From positions 1 through 64,000 of the forward strand of contig CAKORX010000006.1 of assembly GCA_934101645.1 (NCBI GenBank): DNA of 64,000 bases. Reading direction: 5' to 3'. Both the position numbers and the translations under genes were made by a program. The notes below the pieces were generated by a model. That model was given only the letters and a program-made list of their open reading frames with translations, was not told the origin of the DNA and did no database searches. Numbering within the stretch: position 1 is the first letter of the stretch; each line of letters starts with the position of its first letter. Below are positions 52,762 to 60,601 of the stretch, piece by piece. Source of the DNA: an uncultured Bacilli bacterium (lineage in GTDB: Bacteria; Bacillota_I; Bacilli_A; RF39; UBA660).

Positions 52762-53142
52762 ATGAAAAATCAATTAATAATTAAAAAATGTCAAAAATGT
52801 GGTGCATTGGTTGAGGTAATCAATGACTGTAACTGTAACGAGTGTGGAATAGCTTGCTGTGGAGAACCTATGATTAAGTTAATTCCAAATAGTGTTGATG
52901 CATCGTTTGAAAAACACATTCCAACTTTTGAACATAGAGGTGATGAAATACTTGTAAAAGTAAATCATGTTATGGAAAAAGAACATTTTATTGAATGGAT
53001 TGCACTGGTTAATGATAAAGATATTTGCAAAGTTAGATTATTACCAGAGCAAAATGCAGAATGTAAATTTAAATATATAAAGGGATCAAAATTATATGCA
53101 TATTGTAATAAGCATGGACTTTGGTCTTGTGATGTAGAATAA
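52762..53142 (+). CDS. Desulfoferrodoxin-type superoxide reductase
   Basis: This enzyme reduces superoxide to hydrogen peroxide without making oxygen, which suits anaerobes. The 126-residue protein has an N-terminal desulforedoxin-like Fe site (CQKCGALVEV ... ACCGEPM) and the catalytic Fe(His)4Cys domain: FEKHIPTFEHRGDEILVKV, HVMEKEHFIEWIALV, and the Cys/His in AYCNKHGLWSC. GGAGGAAAC precedes ATG 52762. It is cargo on the integrative element, so oxygen tolerance may be gained with it. Confidence 0.93.
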   Translation: MKNQLIIKKCQKCGALVEVINDCNCNECGIACCGEPMIKLIPNSVDASFEKHIPTFEHRGDEILVKVNHVMEKEHFIEWIALVNDKDICKVRLLPEQNAECKFKYIKGSKLYAYCNKHGLWSCDVE

Positions 53143-53250
53143 TAGTTATTTGTATTATAATTGTTAAAAGTCTTTGACAAGGTTCCAAAGACATTTGGTA
53201 GAAATTTACTACTAACATATATATAATTGTTAGTGAAAGGAGGAACAAGA

Positions 53251-53811
53251 ATGAAGTTAGGAGATAATATTTTCAAACTAAGAAAAGATTGCAAACTTTC
53301 ACAAGAACAATTAGCAGAAAAAGTTGATGTTACTAGACAAACAATATCAAATTGGGAGCTTGGTGAAACTTCTCCAAATCCTGAACAGTTAAAATTATTA
53401 TCTAAAGCACTTAATGTTAGTATTGATGAATTATTAAATAATGACATTAAACAAGTATTAGTAGAAAAAGTAAATAATACTGAAAAACTTGCTGAAATAA
53501 TAATTAAAATACTAAAAGTCTTGGGAATTATTTTTGTTGTCGGTTTTGCTATTACTATTTTCATAAATATTATGTTTGGTGCTAAAAAAGACTCTATGAC
53601 TATAAAAGAAAATCAAACTGTTCTTCTTAATTGTCAACTGAATAGTGAAAAGTATACTTATCTAATAGAATATGATAAAGATGATAATATTATTGATGCA
53701 AGCGGTAGTGATTATATTATAAATGTTGTTAAAGATAAACAGTTTAACAAAGCTAAGATATTAGTAAAATATATTGAATCATATTTTGAAGATAATGGTG
53801 GAAAATGTTAA
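53251..53811 (+). CDS. XRE-family HTH regulator with membrane segment
   Basis: The 186-residue protein has an HTH (LGDNIFKLRKDCKLSQEQLA, RQTISNWELGETSPN), one membrane helix (about 90-110) and a small external domain. AAAGGAGG precedes ATG 53251. It may control the element or sense a signal; it lies after the superoxide reductase gene and ends in a terminator. Confidence 0.78.
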   Translation: MKLGDNIFKLRKDCKLSQEQLAEKVDVTRQTISNWELGETSPNPEQLKLLSKALNVSIDELLNNDIKQVLVEKVNNTEKLAEIIIKILKVLGIIFVVGFAITIFINIMFGAKKDSMTIKENQTVLLNCQLNSEKYTYLIEYDKDDNIIDASGSDYIINVVKDKQFNKAKILVKYIESYFEDNGGKC

Positions 53812-53828
53812 TTAATAATATATTTATA

Positions 53829-53860
53829 AATAAGATCAATTTTATATTGGTCTTATTTTT
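53829..53860 (+). terminator. Terminator after the element XRE gene
   Basis: AATAAGATCAAT and ATTGGTCTTATT around a short loop, with T-run. Confidence 0.8.
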
Positions 53861-53974
53861 CTAAAGTATTGACATTTAAAAAACGATTATATTAAAAACT
53901 TTTTTGAAATTGAAAAACTTATGATATAATTAATATGCAGGAAGTAAATCACATTTAATTTATTATTTGTGAGG

Positions 53975-54587
53975 ATGTATAATGAAGAAGAAAAAATAGT
54001 AATAATCACACTGTGTTTTATAGTAGGTTTTATATTTTTAGATTTTATAATCACCCTATCATTTAATAATAGTCCAATAATTATAATTAGAGATTATTAT
54101 AATGGTGGTTCTACCATTTACAAAGATAAAGGAATATTTACAAATACTTATAAATGTTCTGATAGTAAAACTAAAACAGTTTTAAAAACAACTAAATATA
54201 GCTGCCCTATGATAGTAAGGAAGAAGATAAAAAAGAAGCAATAACAATTACATTTGATACTAAAGGTGGAAGTAAAATAGAATAAATAACGATACTGAGC
54301 TTACACTCTCAAAAGAACCTATAAGAGATGGTTAGGTTTTTAAAGGTTTTATTGATAAAAATGAAACCCCAATTTATAACAAAGTATTACTTGCAGAAGA
54401 TACAATTCTTCATGCAGTTTGGGAAAAAGTAGAAAACGAAAAAACTAGTTCTAAAACTGAAACATTAATACAAATAATAATTGGTACTCCAATAAATAAA
54501 AAAGCAAAATTAATTAGTTCACAAATTAAAGAACGATTTAACACATTATTTAATATAGAAAGATATTATTGGGATAGATTCTTATAA
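53975..54587 (+). pseudogene. Decayed gene for an anchored protein with an InlB/Flg_new-like repeat
   Basis: The first frame has a membrane helix (IVIITLCFIVGFIFLDFII). The start is disturbed: ATG 53982 with MKKKK hits TAG, and one extra A would join it to this helix. The frame at 54190-54280 continues as EEDKKEAITITFDTKGGSKI. After another shift it reads NNDTELTLSKEPIRDG, a TAG in place of the usual Tyr, then VFKGFIDKNETPIYNK and AEDTILHAVWEK. The latter is the hallmark of Listeria-Bacteroides (InlB B-type) repeats. At least two frameshifts and one nonsense codon show it is not functional. A C-terminal tail ends at 54587. Confidence 0.8.
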
Positions 54588-54627
54588 TATAAGTTTAAAT
54601 AAATTAATTTTGGAAAGGAGGGAAGAA

Positions 54628-54999
54628 ATGAAAAAAGATTTATTAGTAAAAATAATTATAGTAATAGTTGCTCTTGCAGGATTAGGATATTTTGTATATA
54701 CAAATTATATTTCCAAAGAAAAAGAATTAGTATTTGAAGCAAGAATCAAAGAAGTAGCAGTAAATAATAATAAATATACTGTTCTAGTTGAAGAATACGA
54801 TAAAAAGAAAAAAGAATATACTATAGAGTATGAATTTGAAATAAATGAAGATACAAAAATAGTTTATAACAATGAAGATTCTACTGCAGATAAATTAAAA
54901 GTAAATCAAAAAGTAACTATTACTTCATCTGATGTTGTGTTACCAAGTGAGCCAGCTAAACTATCTAATGTTAAAAAAATAGTTATTTCAAAAGATTGA
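54628..54999 (+). CDS. Small membrane-anchored protein, OB-like exported domain
   Basis: The 123-residue protein has an N-terminal anchor (LLVKIIIVIVALAGLGYFVY) and a beta-rich external domain with FEARIKEVAVNNNKYTVLVE and INEDTKIVYNNEDSTADKLK, ending LSNVKKIVISKD. The pattern (alternating beta strands with a T-x-I ... VTI segment) resembles small OB-fold DUF3221-like lipoproteins, but no lipobox Cys is present. AAAGGAGGG precedes ATG 54628. Confidence 0.6.
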   Translation: MKKDLLVKIIIVIVALAGLGYFVYTNYISKEKELVFEARIKEVAVNNNKYTVLVEEYDKKKKEYTIEYEFEINEDTKIVYNNEDSTADKLKVNQKVTITSSDVVLPSEPAKLSNVKKIVISKD

Positions 55000-55025
55000 G
55001 TAGTTTTAAAAACTTTGTTAAATAG

Positions 55026-55055
55026 GTGATGAATTAATTTTCATCGCTTTTTTTT
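55026..55055 (+). terminator. Terminator
   Basis: GTGATGAA-TTAATT-TTCATCGC (one G-U) with eight T. Confidence 0.8.
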
Positions 55056-55164
55056 GAACATATTATTGAAAAAACTAGTATATAAGTAGTGATTTGATAT
55101 AAGAGAAATAATGACTGAATAATTTATATGAAATAAAAATAAACTTAATTAGGGGACCATAATA

Positions 55165-55290
55165 ATGACTAACAAAGTGACAAATTATGATTCTAATGGT
55201 AAAATCATAAACCCAAAAGACATAGTAATAAAGATACCGTTGATATATGAACTAATTAAAAAATATTCAAGCGAGAATAGTTGTATTTAA
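55165..55290 (+). CDS. 41-residue small protein upstream of the recombinase
   Basis: ATG 55165 follows GGGG at moderate spacing and reads MTNKVTNYDSNGKIINPKDI then VIKIPLIYELIKKYS. Small ORFs directly before large serine recombinases are common in Firmicute elements and may act as directionality or accessory factors; this is inference. Confidence 0.5.
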   Translation: MTNKVTNYDSNGKIINPKDIVIKIPLIYELIKKYSSENSCI

Positions 55291-55393
55291 GGGATAGTTT
55301 ATCAGAACTTTCCTTTGTTTTTTAATTATGAAATGTGTGTTATATTGTAAAAGTATTTAAATATAGTAGGTAAGTTAGGAGGAGGTAAGTGTT

Positions 55394-56740
55394 ATAAAAG
55401 CAGGATTATATGCTAGAGTTTCAACTGATATTCAATTAGAGGGTTATTCAATTGATGCACAGAAAGAATTTTTATTAAACTATGCTAAAGCAAAAGAATT
55501 TACCGAGTATGAATATTATGTAGATGGTGGTTATAGTGGTAAAGACTTGGAACGACCAGCTATTCAAAAACTCATAAGAGATGTTAAAGAACATAAGATA
55601 GATTGTGTAATTGTATTTAAACTAGATAGAATATCAAGAAGTCAAAAAGATACTTTATATTTAATTGAAGAGGTATTTAATAAATATAATGTAGGCTTTG
55701 TTTCTATGAGAGAAAACTTCGATACTACAACTCCATTTGGTAAGGCTATGGTTGGTATTTTATCAATATTCGCACAGCTTGAAAGAGAAACAATACTTGA
55801 AAGGACGAGAATTGGTATCCAAAAAAGAGCCGAAAATGGATATTGGAAAGGTGGAGGCAAAAATCCATTCCCTTATATCTATGATAAAAATACAGGAACT
55901 CTAGTTCCTGTACCAGAACAAGTAGAGTTACTACATAAAATGATAACAATGTATTTAAATGGTTATAGTTTTTTAAAAATTGGTAGTATAGTTGGTATGG
56001 ATGAAAGTATGGTAGAAAAAAGGATACTTTCAAGAAGAACATTAGGCATTGTACCATATAAAGATCAAGAGTTTGAAGGAAAACATCAAGCAGTAATATC
56101 AGAAGAATTACATAATAAAATAATAGAAACTAATAAACTACGAAGTAAAGCAAGAACCGAAAGTCATTATTTGTTATCAGGAAAAATATTTTGTGGACAT
56201 TGTGGTGCAAAGTATAGATATCAAAAATGGGGAAAAAGGTTGATTTGTTATTGCTATTCTCAACAAAAAAGTAAACCAAAATTTATTAAAGACCCAAATT
56301 GTAAAAATAAAAGATGGGACTCATTTGAAATTGAAGATGTAATATTAGAAAATTTATTTTCAATGACATTAGATGAAAATATGTTTAGAGAAAAATACGA
56401 AATTACACAAGTCGATGTTATTAATGAATATGAAAAAAGATTTGCAAAGATAAACTTACAAATCAATAACTTAATTAATTTTATTTCAGATGGTATTGCA
56501 GTTCCTGACACTAAAAAGAAAATTGAAGAATTAGAGCAAGAAAAAAAATCAATATTAGAGATAATTGATAATGCTAAAAATAATGAAGATCATAATAGAG
56601 GATCATTAGAAAAGTTAAGAAATCTACAAACTACTTGGAATAAAATGACATTTGAAGAAAAAAGAATAATAATTATGCACATTGTTGATAAAGTTGTGGT
56701 AACTGATAATGATATAGAGATATTTTATAAGATATCTTAA
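55394..56740 (+). CDS. Large serine recombinase (integrase of the 5.27-kb element)
   Basis: The catalytic domain begins with KAGLYARVSTD (nucleophile Ser about residue 10), then DGGYSGKDLERPA, FKLDRISRSQKDT and REN. A recombinase domain (RAENGYWKGGGKNPFPY) follows, then a zinc ribbon CGHCGAKYRYQKWG with later Cys residues, and a C-terminal coiled coil. Total about 448 residues. No ATG, GTG or TTG lies in frame before residue 52, yet the coding sequence clearly continues up to AGGAGGAGG at 55377-55385. The start is therefore likely ATA 55394 (8 nt spacing) or GTT 55391. The gene runs to the right junction of the element. Confidence 0.9.
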   Translation: MKAGLYARVSTDIQLEGYSIDAQKEFLLNYAKAKEFTEYEYYVDGGYSGKDLERPAIQKLIRDVKEHKIDCVIVFKLDRISRSQKDTLYLIEEVFNKYNVGFVSMRENFDTTTPFGKAMVGILSIFAQLERETILERTRIGIQKRAENGYWKGGGKNPFPYIYDKNTGTLVPVPEQVELLHKMITMYLNGYSFLKIGSIVGMDESMVEKRILSRRTLGIVPYKDQEFEGKHQAVISEELHNKIIETNKLRSKARTESHYLLSGKIFCGHCGAKYRYQKWGKRLICYCYSQQKSKPKFIKDPNCKNKRWDSFEIEDVILENLFSMTLDENMFREKYEITQVDVINEYEKRFAKINLQINNLINFISDGIAVPDTKKKIEELEQEKKSILEIIDNAKNNEDHNRGSLEKLRNLQTTWNKMTFEEKRIIIMHIVDKVVVTDNDIEIFYKIS

Positions 56741-56776
56741 ATTTTTAAAATATTTTCTCTCCATTGCACCATTAGC

Positions 56777-57393
56777 CCAATAAGTGTTAGTGAAATGTTA
56801 AGTTTTAAACTAGAAATGATACTTTTATAACTTGATGGTATTACAAGCTTAGTTAGTATTTGCCATTTGCTAGCCTTAAATGTTTTAAACATTTTTATTT
56901 TGATTTTGTCTACATTAATGAATCCATTATAGATACTTAGCATACTAACAATTAAATTGATTAAAAGTGCCATTATAATGATGCTTTTTGTATTTGCTCC
57001 AAATATAATTATAATAATTGGTCCAAGTGCGACTTTAGGTAATGCGTTTAAAATTGTTAAAAATGGTTCAAATATTTTTGAAATAAATGGATATTCATAA
57101 AAAATAGTTGCTATAATAAATCCAATTAACGTACCTAACAAAAATGATATTATTACTTCATTTAGTGTAGTAAAAATGTGCGGAAATAAATTATTTTGAA
57201 GAAATAAACTTTTTATTGTTTTAAATATGTTAGATGGGCTAGAGTAAATAAATGAATTAATAATCTGTTTTTTTGTTAATATTTCCCAAAGAGAAAAAAA
57301 TATAATAATAATAAATATTTGAATAAATCTTACTAAAAATTTTTCCTTTTTTTGTTTTCTTAAAAAAATCTTTTGTCTATCAGATTGATACAT
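56777..57393 (-). pseudogene. N-terminal fragment of ABC transporter permease (interrupted gene)
   Basis: The fragment has about five membrane helices and typical SsuC/TauC/ThiX permease features: FFSLWEILTKKQII, LNEVIISFLLGTLIGF, LPKVALGPIIIIIFGA and KLNISLTLIG. Reading on into the element adds only a chance tail. It overlaps the ATPase gene by 14 nt. The C-terminus is at 51333-51513. Confidence 0.9.
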
Positions 57394-57721
57394 CTAAATC
57401 CCTCCATATTAAATCATAATAATTTGAAAATTCTTTGCATTTTCTATTTTCTATTGGGTTACTTTTACCTTTCATTTCTATATTATATATTTTTTTTACA
57501 ACAGCAGGCCTTTTAGAAAGTACTATAATTCTATCACTTAAACTAATTGCTTCAGCTATGTCATGAGTTATCATTATCACGGTTTTATTTTCTTTTTTTA
57601 TGATATTAAAAACGTCATCCGAAACTTTTAACCTTGATTGATAATCAAGTGCTGAAAATGGTTCATCTAAAAGTAAAATATCTGGTTTTATAGCAAGTGT
57701 CCTAATAAGAGCAACTCTTTG
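57380..57721 (-). pseudogene. C-terminal fragment of ABC transporter ATPase
   Basis: The frame reads QRVALIRTLAIKPDILLLDE and PFSALDYQSR (Walker B and D-loop), then VIMITHDIAEAISLSDRIIV (switch His). Walker A and the LSGG signature are missing: the homology stops at QRV (57721), where LSGG should stand just before. It matches nitrate/sulfonate/taurine or thiamine-precursor type importers with the adjoining permease. The N-terminal half is not found in this window, so a second insertion or deletion has cut the gene. Confidence 0.88.
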
Positions 57722-57740
57722 AATGAGATAAAGACACTTT

Positions 57741-58690
57741 TTATTTTTCTATTAAAAAGTTCATAATTAAGTCTATCAAAATATTTTTTTCTTTTGGATT
57801 TGATTGTGCAATAAGTAATGTAATTGCCACTAAAGCATTATTATCAATTACTTTTTTATCATTAATATATAAGATATCATAAAATTCTAAAAAATATATA
57901 AATAGGGTAGCAGCACATCAATAAAAACATGATTTTTAGTAATTAAATATAAGAAATTAGCAACTTTTTCTTCTATTGAATAATATAAATCATTTCCATC
58001 AAAGGATTGATAAACTGTACCAATTATTTCTTTTAAACCCTCATTTCTTTCAAGTGCAAATAAATTACTGCTATTACTAAACTTTAATTTTTTTATTATT
58101 TTTATACATTCATTATAATTAATCTTTTTGCTATTTCTAGTTCCTTTTGGTTTAGATATCTTTTTATGATCATAATCATCAAGTAAGTTTAATGCACTAC
58201 TGTAGTTATTTATAACTTTTATAATTTCCAGTGCTTCGGTATCCTTTAATTTATTATCAATTCTACCAACAATATTAATTAATTTAATTGCTTTTTCGAG
58301 TTGCTCTAATTTTTTCTGATTAACCACATACCCTTTAATCATATATTCTTTTAGAACATTGTTTGCCCATTTCCTAAAAATAATACCATTTTTGCTATTT
58401 ACACGATAGCCAACACTAATTATCATGTCTAGATTATAATAGCCTAAGTTTCGAGTTTGAGTTTTTCCTAACAAAGCCCCATGTGAAGAGGTATGTGCAA
58501 ATTTTGCACATACCTCTTTTTTATTTAGTTCTTGACTTTTAAATATGTTACTAATATGTCTTGCAATTACAGTTCTATCTCTTTCAAATAATTTTGACAT
58601 TTGTTCTAAAGATAACCATACAGTTTCATCTTGCATGTTTACCTCTAATTTAACATTTTGATTTTTGAATAATATAATTTCATTTTTCAT
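57741..58690 (-). pseudogene. RhuM-family protein with Fic-like C-terminus, catalytic loop deleted
   Basis: The first 254 codons or so read as a RhuM virulence-type protein: VWLSLEQMSKLFERDRTVIA, RHISNIF, GYYNLDMIISVGYRVNS, KWANNVLKEYM. The C-terminal Fic/Doc part follows with ITKNHVFID. There the frame breaks at about 57915: instead of the expected GNKRI codons only 2 nt remain before a new frame AATLFIYFLEFYDILYIN that continues to a stop at 57741-57743. Restoring about 13 nt would recover the Fic motif HVFIDGNKR-AA. The frame as it stands ends early at 57887. AAAGGAT precedes ATG 58690. Confidence 0.85.
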
Positions 58691-58748
58691 AAGATATCCT
58701 TTTACAATTATATTATTACCATGTCTTTTGAAATTTCCTTTTACATTT

Positions 58749-60335
58749 CTAAAAATTCCAAATAATTTTTATATTTCTCTTATTATTTTCATCTAGTTTT
58801 CCAATGTAAATTTTGAAGATAAATTCATCAACAATGAACTTATTTAATTTTTTTATAACTTTATATTTTATAAATGAATTTTTATTATCATTAATTGTAA
58901 ATTTCTTATTTTTACAAAGAGAAATTTTGCTTTCAATAAATTTTATTTGATTTGTGTAAAAATTTTCATTATTAGTATAATTAATAGTTAATTCTTTAAA
59001 TTGTTCATTAGTAATTATTTTATTAACCTTATCTTCATATAGTGATTTTAAATATCTTTTATTTTCTAATAATTTTTTTTTACATTCTATTTTTTGCTTT
59101 TCTAGTAAACTTAATTCATTTATCATTGTATTTTTGGTATTATTAGCTAAAATTTTAAATAAAATCTTTTCATCATAATAATTTTTTATTTTTTCATTGA
59201 TTGCTTTTAATATAACATTTTCTAAATCATCATATCTAATAGATTTTTTATTAATACAATCATTGTATCCATTATTAACACTTGAGCAAGATAAGTATTC
59301 ATGTAATTTAGAATTCTTTTTTTTCATATATTTATTGCACTCTAAACAAAATACTTTACCAGAAAAATTATGCACAATTCCCGTATTTTTTCCAGCTTTT
59401 GTTCTTTCATTAATATACTTTTGTACTTTATCAAATGTTTTATTATCAATAATAGCTTCATGAGTATTTTCTCTTCTTATCCAATTATTTTTATTTTTTT
59501 TAATAATTTTATGATTTTTATAACTTATTGTAGTTCTTTTGCCCTGCACTAAATTACCAATATATAATTCATTTGTTAGTATCGTTTTAATAGCATTTGC
59601 AGACCATTTTATTTCTTCTATAGGCCTATTACTTATTATGTTTAGTTTACTTCCTTTTTTATATTTATAAAATGAAGGAGATGGTATCTTTTTTTCATTT
59701 AAATATTTGGCTATTCCTGTAAAGCACATTCCTTTTAAATATAATCTAAAAATGTCTTTTACTATTTTAGCAGCCACAGGGTCTATTATTATTTTGTTAT
59801 TATTTTCTTTTGAAATTTCATAACCAAAAGAAGTAAAAGGGGAAATAAATTCACCTTGTTTCATTTTTGTTTGAAAAGCACTTCTAATATTATTTGAGAT
59901 ATCTTCTAAGTACCATTCATTAACAAGACCATTTATTTGCCTGGATTTTTTATTGCCTTGGATATTAGTATCTGCATTATCAACTAAACCGATAAATCTA
60001 ATATTCCATTCAATAAACTTATTGTGAATATATTTTTCAATTATTTCCATATCTCTAGAAAATCTGGATTGACTTTTACATAGGACTATATCAATTTTTC
60101 CATTTTCACAATCTTTAATTAATCTTTCAAATTCAGGTCTATAAGTACCGGCACCTGATAGGTCCTCATCACAATATTCATCAACAAGTTTAAATTTGGG
60201 ATTTTTTCTAATTTCGTCTAAAAGTAAATTTCTTTGATTTTTAATGGACTCACTATCGTCAAGTTTATTTGTTTTGTCTTTATCTTCATCAGATAATCTT
60301 AAATAAATAGCAACTTTTAAATAATCTTTATTCAT
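58749..60335 (-). CDS. Large serine recombinase, TnpX-like
   Basis: The 528-residue protein has the catalytic domain VAIYLRLSDED (Ser15), ESIKNQRNLL, YCDEDLSGAGTYRPEFERLI and KSQSRFSRDMEI. A recombinase domain (FTSFGYEI ... IFRLYLKGMCFTGIAKYLNE) follows, then a Cys-rich zinc region (FCLECNKYMKK ... SCSS) and a coiled-coil C-terminus. It fits the TnpX/Tn4451 group, which moves elements through circular intermediates. GGAGG precedes ATG 60335. It is the likely agent of the second insertion, whose left edge is at about 57722; the right edge is not resolved. Confidence 0.92.
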   Translation of the reverse strand: MNKDYLKVAIYLRLSDEDKDKTNKLDDSESIKNQRNLLLDEIRKNPKFKLVDEYCDEDLSGAGTYRPEFERLIKDCENGKIDIVLCKSQSRFSRDMEIIEKYIHNKFIEWNIRFIGLVDNADTNIQGNKKSRQINGLVNEWYLEDISNNIRSAFQTKMKQGEFISPFTSFGYEISKENNNKIIIDPVAAKIVKDIFRLYLKGMCFTGIAKYLNEKKIPSPSFYKYKKGSKLNIISNRPIEEIKWSANAIKTILTNELYIGNLVQGKRTTISYKNHKIIKKNKNNWIRRENTHEAIIDNKTFDKVQKYINERTKAGKNTGIVHNFSGKVFCLECNKYMKKKNSKLHEYLSCSSVNNGYNDCINKKSIRYDDLENVILKAINEKIKNYYDEKILFKILANNTKNTMINELSLLEKQKIECKKKLLENKRYLKSLYEDKVNKIITNEQFKELTINYTNNENFYTNQIKFIESKISLCKNKKFTINDNKNSFIKYKVIKKLNKFIVDEFIFKIYIGKLDENNKRNIKIIWNF

Positions 60336-60349
60336 AAATCCTCCAATAG

Positions 60350-60463
60350 TTAATTAAAGCTATATTCTATAATATTAAATATTTTTTCATTAATTATTTG
60401 TTTTAACTTTGTATCAGTTATATTTTTATCCATAACTTCTATAACGTTATATTTAGTATTTAT
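60350..60463 (-). CDS. 37-residue small ORF before the TnpX-like recombinase, likely ATA start
   Basis: AGGAGG (plus-strand CCTCCT at 60471-60476) is followed 7 nt later by ATA, opening the frame NTKYNVIEVMDKNITDTKLK then QIINEKIFNIIEYSFN. The stop lies 14 nt before the recombinase start. The first in-frame ATG is codon 11 and has no ribosome binding site. Small ORFs in this position are frequent beside TnpX-like genes; their role is unknown. Confidence 0.5.
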   Translation of the reverse strand: MNTKYNVIEVMDKNITDTKLKQIINEKIFNIIEYSFN

Positions 60464-60601
60464 AAAAATGCCTCCTTTTTTTACAATAGCTCTTTTTTAT
60501 TTATCAATATATTTTATTTATTTTATAGTAAAAAAATAATCTTTATGATATTATATATTTATAATAGTGCGGTTGCATTAATTTTTGGTGGTGTGTGATT
60601 T
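60464..60601. other. Divergent intergenic region
   Basis: A+T-rich DNA between the recombinase and the giant gene. It includes TATAAT-like elements near 60560-60575 in the plus direction and GGTGGTGTG as a possible ribosome binding site for ATG 60602. No att repeat was recognised. Confidence 0.4.

Larger units (their letters stand above)
51511..56776. mobile_element. 5.27-kb serine-recombinase integrative element inserted in an ABC permease gene
   Basis: Both ends lie in one permease gene. The 3-bp sequence CCA occurs at the left (51511-51513) and right (56777-56779) junctions, and exact removal of 5,266 bp restores the reading frame and the normal protein sequence (LTLIG|VITGEFL). The short shared core fits a serine integrase, and the recombinase gene (55394-56740) lies at the right end, reading toward the junction. 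Cargo: a membrane protein, superoxide reductase, an XRE regulator, an anchored small protein and several decayed genes. No conjugation or replication genes are seen, so it may be mobilised in trans or be a decayed remnant. Confidence 0.88.

Noticed and set aside
56737..56776. Last 13 codons of the permease frame (LMVQWRENILKI)
   Set aside because: These codons are element DNA read by chance after the insertion point; the true C-terminus is at 51333-51513.
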